DNA of 64,000 nucleotides from Methylophaga sulfidovorans (lineage in GTDB: Bacteria; Pseudomonadota; Gammaproteobacteria; Nitrosococcales; Methylophagaceae), in contig NZ_FOSH01000003.1 of assembly GCF_900114205.1 (NCBI RefSeq), forward strand, positions 62,001 to 126,000, given 5' to 3'. Positions 58,793 through 64,000 of the stretch are shown here, piece after piece. The position numbers and the translations under genes were made by a program. Positions within the stretch are counted from its first letter, which is position 1; the number at the start of each line of letters is the position of its first letter. The notes under the pieces are model-generated. The model was not told where the DNA came from. It saw nothing but the letters and a program-made list of their open reading frames with translations, and did no database searches.

Positions 58793-58868
58793 TGGCGTCC
58801 CCTAGGGGGTTCGAACCCCTGTTACCGCCGTGAAAGGGCGGTGTCCTAGGCCTCTAGACGAAGGGGAC
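58793..58868 (-). tRNA. tRNA-Glu (anticodon TTC), copy 2
   Basis: 76 bases with encoded CCA; sequence identical to the copy at 58651-58726. Upstream on the minus strand by 24 bases lies tRNA-Ala, so both are likely on one precursor. Confidence 0.97.
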
Positions 58869-58891
58869 CTAAAACTTTTTCTTTCGGTTTA

Positions 58892-58967
<76 letters not shown>

Positions 58968-59158
58968 GAAAGGAAGCGCATATCATAGGGACTGAGTTTG
59001 ATACTGTCAACATTTCATGACGAATTAATTTCAATCACTGCAGCCTATGAACGGAATCTAAGTCAGAATGAATTTATAGTAACAGATAAAGTATCAGACT
59101 AAGTACTTGAGCTAATTTAGAATAACTGATTTTTGGTTTAATAGTGACGCTCTTCAAT

Positions 59159-59187
59159 TTGCTGATTCATCATTAATATGCGATAAA
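59159..59187 (+). promoter_or_regulatory. Candidate promoter of lptD
   Basis: TTGCTG at 59159-59164 and GATAAA at 59182-59187 with 17-base spacing, 65 bases before the lptD start. The remaining 58968-59158 stretch shows no gene; the tRNA-Ala promoter must lie there on the minus strand but was not pinned down. Confidence 0.4.
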
Positions 59188-59252
59188 TTGTGAGTTATTT
59201 ATCATTAGGTCAGGACGTCGATCATGGCTAGAGCTGCAGCTTGAGGATGAAC

Positions 59253-61508
59253 ATGCGCAAAAAGAAGCTATTATCAACTTTGTTACTATCCTTATCAGCT
59301 GGCGTCGCATCTGCGCAACAAGAGCGAGGATTAACTTGTCACTTTGGCTACGAAGATCAGTTTTTACCTATCTCCACTGAAACAAAATCCGAGAATGAAT
59401 CTCCGGTCGATGTAAAAGCAAATAAAGTCCAGCTATTACAAAATGGCACATCCATCTTTTCCGGAAATGTTGATATTTTTCGTGATAATCAATTACTCAG
59501 TGCAGACAGGGCTACCTACAATCGCCATAGTGGAGATGTTAGGGCGAATGGCAATGTCAGCGTTCGCGATAGTGAAATGGTCATTGAGTCTGAGCAGGCT
59601 GAGTGGTCAGTGGCAAATGACCAAGGTCAGATGTTAAATGCGCAGTATCACACCCGTCAGATGCATGCGCGTGGTGAGGCCGCATATATTCTTAGAAAAG
59701 GTCAGAATACGACCGATCTTGATGATGCGACCTACACAACCTGTCCTGAAGGCAGTGATGCCTGGCAATTAAAAGCCGATAAAGTACATTTAGATCATGA
59801 AACAGCTGTTGGTGAGGCAAAAAATGTGGTGATCAGAATGGGCGGCTGGCCTGTTTTTTATACGCCATATATTAACTTTCCTTTGAATGACAAACGTAAA
59901 TCAGGTTTCTTGGTACCGTCTGTTGGTAATAGTGATAAAACCGGGTTTGATGTGCTTACACCCTACTATTGGAATATAGCGCCGAATCTGGATGCCACAT
60001 TAACACCACGTTATATGTCGGATCGGGGCTTGATGCTAGGCGGACAATTCAGATATTTGTTTGAATCGGGCGAAGGTGAGGTTGAAGCGACTTATCTGAA
60101 CTCCGATGACCTGAAAAGTAATGGCGAAGATACCAACCCCCATTATCAGGAAGCGAGAAAGCTATTCTCATGGCAGCATAAAAGCTATTTTGATAATCGC
60201 TGGCGTGCCCTGGTTGATTTCAACTATGTATCCGATGATCAGTACTTTGAAGACTTTGGCTCAGGTCTGAGTCTGTCCAGCCGGACTTATTTGAATAGAA
60301 ATGTTGAAACCGGTTATACCGGTGATGTTTGGAATTTCACTGCGCGAGCACAGGGTTACCAAACCTTGGGTGATGTTGAAGAGCAATATAAACGTTTACC
60401 GCAATTATTACTTAATGGTTATCTCCCTGATCAGGCACTGGGTCTGAACTATGAACTAGACAGCGAATATGTTGAGTTTGATCATGGTGAAAAAGTGGAT
60501 GGTCAGCGTATCAATATCGAACCGGCAATCAGTATGCCGATGGGTACGTCCGCATTTTTTGTTACGCCACGCTTAGCCATTAATCATACCCAGTACAATC
60601 TTAAAAATGACAAAACAAATACCTATGATGACAGTGCGACAAGAACTTTACCGATAGCAAGTTTAGATAGCGGGTTATTCTTTGACAGACAAATGACTGC
60701 GTGGGGCAATAATTATATTCAAACACTTGAACCGCGTGCGTTTTATCTCTATGTTCCGGAACGCGATCAATCTGATATTCCAGACTTTGATACGAGCCTG
60801 ACAACATTCAATTCTCTTAGATTATTTTCTTACAATCGCTTTATCGGGCGGGATCGAATCGGTGATGCTAACCAGCTAACCCTTGCAATGACAACACGGA
60901 TTATTGATGAAGAGTCTGGCAAAGAAAATCTTAAACTGACCGTTGGCCAGATTCGATACTTTACCGATCAACGTGTGACGTTGGATGGGACGATTGCAGA
61001 GCGCGATTCCACCTCTGATATGGTAGCTGAAGCTGTTGCATATATTGGCGACGAATGGTCTTTGAATAGTGAATTCCAGTGGGATCCCAGTGGTTTGAAA
61101 TCTAATATGTCTTCAGTGGGATTACGTTATAAAAATGATAATGGTGGCATCTTTAATATTTCACATCGTTATCGTCGTGATGATCCAACACCGAATAACG
61201 GTATACAGGAATCCTTAGAACAGGTAGATGTGTCTACCCAAATTCCACTCTCGGAACGCTGGAAATTCTTCGGTCGCTGGTATCATGCAATTGATCAGGA
61301 TATAACACTGGAAAAAATTGCTGGCTTGCAATATGACAGTTGTTGCTGGGCAACACGTTTAGTTATGCGTGATTACGTTAATGATGTCTCCGATCAAGAA
61401 CGTAACAAAGCGATTTATCTGCAAATTGAACTAAAAGGACTGGGTAGCTTCGGACAGAAATCTGATAGTTTATTAGAACGCAGTATTCGTGGTTTCGAGG
61501 CAGAGTGA
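59253..61508 (+). CDS. lptD: LPS assembly outer membrane protein LptD
   Basis: 751 residues. Signal peptide about 1-21 (LLSTLLLSLSAGVASA). N-terminal OstA jellyroll about 50-175, then the large C-terminal barrel. Four cysteines that in E. coli form the essential disulfides are present: Cys29 (LTCHF), Cys164 (TTCPEG) and the pair Cys697-Cys698 (DSCCWATR). Inserts LPS into the outer leaflet with LptE. The ATG at 59253 is chosen for its AGGA spacing; an ATG two codons earlier and a TTG four codons earlier are in frame. Followed by surA, pdxA and rsmA, the conserved order. Confidence 0.96.
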   Translation: MRKKKLLSTLLLSLSAGVASAQQERGLTCHFGYEDQFLPISTETKSENESPVDVKANKVQLLQNGTSIFSGNVDIFRDNQLLSADRATYNRHSGDVRANGNVSVRDSEMVIESEQAEWSVANDQGQMLNAQYHTRQMHARGEAAYILRKGQNTTDLDDATYTTCPEGSDAWQLKADKVHLDHETAVGEAKNVVIRMGGWPVFYTPYINFPLNDKRKSGFLVPSVGNSDKTGFDVLTPYYWNIAPNLDATLTPRYMSDRGLMLGGQFRYLFESGEGEVEATYLNSDDLKSNGEDTNPHYQEARKLFSWQHKSYFDNRWRALVDFNYVSDDQYFEDFGSGLSLSSRTYLNRNVETGYTGDVWNFTARAQGYQTLGDVEEQYKRLPQLLLNGYLPDQALGLNYELDSEYVEFDHGEKVDGQRINIEPAISMPMGTSAFFVTPRLAINHTQYNLKNDKTNTYDDSATRTLPIASLDSGLFFDRQMTAWGNNYIQTLEPRAFYLYVPERDQSDIPDFDTSLTTFNSLRLFSYNRFIGRDRIGDANQLTLAMTTRIIDEESGKENLKLTVGQIRYFTDQRVTLDGTIAERDSTSDMVAEAVAYIGDEWSLNSEFQWDPSGLKSNMSSVGLRYKNDNGGIFNISHRYRRDDPTPNNGIQESLEQVDVSTQIPLSERWKFFGRWYHAIDQDITLEKIAGLQYDSCCWATRLVMRDYVNDVSDQERNKAIYLQIELKGLGSFGQKSDSLLERSIRGFEAE

Positions 61509-61515
61509 ACTTGTG

Positions 61516-61532
61516 GGACTGTGAAACAGTCC
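61516..61532 (+). other. Small hairpin between lptD and surA
   Basis: GGACTG (61516-61521) and CAGTCC (61527-61532) with loop TGAAA; a second small dyad GCGGG/CCTGC follows at 61537-61550. No T run. May be an mRNA processing or stability element in the lptD-surA transcript. Confidence 0.35.
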
Positions 61533-61596
61533 ATTGCGGGTAACCCTGCTTTAACGTAAACGAATTTGAAACATAATGTTGGAGTAATAGAATTTA

Positions 61597-62862
61597 ATGA
61601 TTAAGTATCTGATTGTCGGTTTGTTACTGGCAACCAATGTATGGGCTCAGTCTTTGGATAAGATTGTGGCAGTTGTAAACGATGAAGTCATTCTTGAGAG
61701 TGATTTACAGGATATGGAGCAAACAATTCGTCAACAAATCCGTCAGCGTGATGCTGCTATGCCTCCAAGCGATGTATTGCGTAAACAAGTACTGGAAAGA
61801 TTGATTATGCAACGTCTGCAGATTCAGGAAGCAGATAAAGTAGGAATCCGTGTAGGTGACGATGCACTTAATGCTGCTCTAAAACAGATTGCTGATAAAA
61901 ATCAGATGACATTGAGACAGTTCAGAGACGTTTTAGAGAAAGATGGCTACGACTTTAGCCAATTCCGTGAAACGATTCGTGATGAAATGATTATCGCTCG
62001 CCTACGCAAGAGTCAGGTTGAAGACCGCGTTGTTGTTTCAGATCGAGAAGTCGACAATTTTCTGGCTACCCAAAAAATTCAAGATGGCGGGCAAGTAGAA
62101 TATGACTTACAACATATTCTTATCAGTCTGCCTGAAGCTGCTTCACCCGAACAAGTGCAAGCTGCACAAGAAAAATTGGAAAAAGTTCAGGCTTTATTGA
62201 AAGAAGGGGGCGACTTTGCTCAGATTGCAGCTGGGTATTCTGATGGTCAAAATGCATTAGAAGGTGGTGAATTAGGCTGGCGCAAACAAGGTGAACTACC
62301 ATCACTGTTTGCGGACGTTGTGCCAACACTTGCTGTCGGTGAAGTCAGCCAATCATTACGTAGTGGTAGTGGTTTTCACTTAGTTAGAGTGAAAGAGAAA
62401 AAAAGTGAAGACGTTCACCTGGTCAAGCAAACATTAGCCAGTCATATCTTAATAAAAACCAATGAGCTAACTACCGATGAACAAGCTAAGCAACGATTGG
62501 AAAAGTTAAGAGAACGTATTGTTAACGGTGAAGACTTTGCCGAGTTAGCGCGTGCTAATTCAGATGATACCGGCTCGGCTATTGATGGTGGGAGTTTAGG
62601 TTGGGTAAGTCCTGGTGTCATGGTGCCTGAGTTTGAAGAAAAGATGAATTCTTTGGCTGTGGGTGAAATGAGCGATGTCTTTAAAAGTCGTTTTGGTTGG
62701 CATTTGATTAAAGTCTTTGACCGTCGTGAAGAAAATATGGCGGAAGAATATCAGCGTAGTAAAGCACGTGAGCAAATTCGCCAGCGTAAAATTGATGAAG
62801 AAATGGAAACATGGTTACGTTCGATGCGTGATGAAGCTTATGTTGAGTACCGTAATCCTTGA
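61597..62862 (+). CDS. surA: Periplasmic chaperone SurA
   Basis: 421 residues; E. coli SurA has 428. Escorts outer membrane proteins, LptD included, to the Bam complex. Signal peptide about 1-18 (YLIVGLLLATNVWAQ); SurA N-domain starting LDKIVAVVNDEVILESDL; two parvulin domains, near 165-270 (LQHILISLPEAAS, GGELGWRKQGELP) and near 278-380 (ASHILIKTNEL, GGSLGWVSPGVMVPEFE). Its stop overlaps the pdxA start. Confidence 0.96.
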   Translation: MIKYLIVGLLLATNVWAQSLDKIVAVVNDEVILESDLQDMEQTIRQQIRQRDAAMPPSDVLRKQVLERLIMQRLQIQEADKVGIRVGDDALNAALKQIADKNQMTLRQFRDVLEKDGYDFSQFRETIRDEMIIARLRKSQVEDRVVVSDREVDNFLATQKIQDGGQVEYDLQHILISLPEAASPEQVQAAQEKLEKVQALLKEGGDFAQIAAGYSDGQNALEGGELGWRKQGELPSLFADVVPTLAVGEVSQSLRSGSGFHLVRVKEKKSEDVHLVKQTLASHILIKTNELTTDEQAKQRLEKLRERIVNGEDFAELARANSDDTGSAIDGGSLGWVSPGVMVPEFEEKMNSLAVGEMSDVFKSRFGWHLIKVFDRREENMAEEYQRSKAREQIRQRKIDEEMETWLRSMRDEAYVEYRNP

Positions 62863-63845
62863 GTGAGCCAAAGCGAATTGCAATAACCCCAGGTGAACCA
62901 GCTGGTATCGGGCCTGATTTGGTGCTGACTTTAGCGCAGCAAAAACATCAGGCTCAAATCATCGCCCTTGCTGATCCTGTATTACTCGCTGAGCGTGCCG
63001 AGCTGCTAAGCCTTCCGATTAAACTGATTGAAGTTGATATGCTAGCGCCACGTCAAAGTGCTGAGGCAGGTGAACTATATGTTATGCCTCATCATTTAAA
63101 AGCGCCGGTTGTTGCTGGGCAATTGGATAAGCAAAACAGCCTTTATGTACTGGAAACGCTGCAAACAGCATTAGAAGGCTGTTTATCCCATGAATTTGAT
63201 GCGGTGGTCACGGCCCCTGTTCATAAAGGTATTATCAATGATGCTGGTGCCGCTTTTACAGGGCATACGGAATTTTTTGCTGATGGTGCTGGTGTGGAAA
63301 AAGTGGTCATGATGCTGGCTACGGAATCGTTAAAAGTGGCACTGGCTACAACGCACTTACCCCTCCGTGAAGTCGCTGACGCAATTAATCGTGATGAACT
63401 GAGTCAAGTAATTGAAATTATCCATCAGTCGATGCAACAACACTTTGGTTTGGTCAATCCAAGAATAGCTGTCTGTGGTTTAAATCCTCATGCGGGTGAG
63501 GATGGCCATCTTGGACGTGAAGAAATCGATATTATCCAGCCTGTGATTAATAATTATATTAATAAGGGTTATGCTATCTCAGGAGCATGGCCTGCAGATA
63601 CGATATTTAATCAGGATAAACTACGGAACTATGATGTTGTTCTAGCGATGTTTCATGATCAAGGGCTGCCTGTTTTGAAACATCATGGCTTTGGTAAAGC
63701 TGTTAATGTCACATTAGGTTTGCCCTTTATTAGAACCTCAGTTGACCACGGAACTGCACTTGATTTAGCTGCAAGCGGCCAGGCTAATCCAAGTAGTTTA
63801 TATGCTGCCTTATCGATGGCCATTACAATGGCTAACACACATTGA
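62859..63845 (+). CDS. pdxA: 4-hydroxythreonine-4-phosphate dehydrogenase
   Basis: 328 residues, TTG start overlapping the surA TGA by four bases; E. coli PdxA has 329. Oxidises 4-phosphohydroxy-threonine in pyridoxal phosphate synthesis. Motifs: ITPGEPAGIGPDL (about 9-21), VVTAPVHKGIINDAG, FTGHTEFFAD with a metal His, CGLNPHAGEDGHLG, MFHDQGLPVLKH and SVDHGTALDLAASG. No better in-frame start exists nearby. Confidence 0.95.
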   Translation: MSEPKRIAITPGEPAGIGPDLVLTLAQQKHQAQIIALADPVLLAERAELLSLPIKLIEVDMLAPRQSAEAGELYVMPHHLKAPVVAGQLDKQNSLYVLETLQTALEGCLSHEFDAVVTAPVHKGIINDAGAAFTGHTEFFADGAGVEKVVMMLATESLKVALATTHLPLREVADAINRDELSQVIEIIHQSMQQHFGLVNPRIAVCGLNPHAGEDGHLGREEIDIIQPVINNYINKGYAISGAWPADTIFNQDKLRNYDVVLAMFHDQGLPVLKHHGFGKAVNVTLGLPFIRTSVDHGTALDLAASGQANPSSLYAALSMAITMANTH

Positions 63846-63852
63846 GTAAATC

Positions 63853-64000
63853 ATGACCCAATCTTCTTTTCCTCGTGCAAGAAAGCGTTTCGGACAAAAC
63901 TTTCTGCATGATCAAGCCGTTATTAATTCAATTGTTGAAGCCATCAGCCCAGAAGCAGGCCAGCATCTGGTTGAAATAGGTCCAGGACGAGGCGCTTTAA
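63853..64000 (+). CDS. rsmA: 16S rRNA dimethyladenosine transferase, N-terminal part
   Basis: First 49 codons; the gene runs off the right edge. RsmA (KsgA) dimethylates A1518 and A1519 of 16S rRNA. The N-terminus has [20 protein letters not shown] and the SAM-binding motif [10 protein letters not shown], both unmistakable. Starts seven bases after pdxA as in the E. coli surA-pdxA-rsmA operon. Confidence 0.95.
   Translation, partial: MTQSSFPRARKRFGQNFLHDQAVINSIVEAISPEAGQHLVEIGPGRGAL

Overview
The window (about 44-45% GC by eye, densely coding, no mobile elements seen) looks like chromosomal DNA of a gammaproteobacterial methylotroph, most likely a Methylophaga-type organism. The reasons are a pqqA gene for the PQQ precursor peptide, an mxaRSACKL cluster for maturation of calcium/PQQ methanol dehydrogenase, MoxYX-type two-component systems, and classical gammaproteobacterial blocks: pyrG-kdsA-eno-ftsB-ispDF-truD, pepA-holC-valS, lptFG and lptD-surA-pdxA-rsmA. 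The genus is an inference from gene content.

Layout. 1-343: 3' end of bioA. 497-568: a free-standing 23-codon pqqA with its own terminator. 753-2969: ahpC-ahpF peroxide defence. 3123-5213: a large envelope-anchored protein of unknown function behind a perfect 16-bp palindrome. 5241-7267 (minus): MoxYX-like response regulator and sensor kinase, divergent from 7574-13921, the methanol dehydrogenase maturation cluster mxaR-S-A-C-K-L plus a second mxaC-like gene. mxaFJGI are not in the window. 14021-18950: rmuC, an L,D-transpeptidase, nagZ and an MscS channel. 18982-24691: dnaE, pilU, accA. 24700-34671: tilS, pyrG, kdsA, eno, ftsB, ispD, ispF, truD, a DUF1223 protein, cysG. 34832-37719: a TonB-dependent receptor with a sigma-54-type promoter, followed by a two-PepSY-domain periplasmic protein. 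37784-39998: nadC, ampD, an FKBP isomerase. 40204-46298: a complete suf operon (Rrf2 regulator, sufB, C, D, S, U, T). 46412-46615: a small minus-strand hypothetical gene. 46834-48811: a second MoxYX-like two-component system. 48942-50636: malic enzyme. 50795-51349: a second PepSY protein. 51416-56306 (minus): valS, holC, pepA. 56397-58591: lptF, lptG. 58651-58967 (minus): tRNA-Ala and two identical tRNA-Glu genes. 59253-64000: lptD, surA, pdxA and the start of rsmA.

How it fits together. Several pieces point to methanol oxidation: PQQ precursor, factors that load calcium into MxaFI, and two sensor/regulator pairs of the MoxY/MoxX kind. The most interesting link is the pair of acidic two-PepSY proteins, one directly behind a TonB receptor. 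They resemble the lanthanide-binding PepSY protein (lanpepsy) reported from the methylotroph Methylobacillus flagellatus. This suggests, without proving it, a metal (lanthanide) uptake and storage function beside the calcium-type methanol dehydrogenase system. The suf operon has an almost perfect palindrome over its -10 box, which is a clear candidate for autoregulation by its Rrf2 regulator. The rest is housekeeping: cell envelope, replication, translation and cofactor synthesis.
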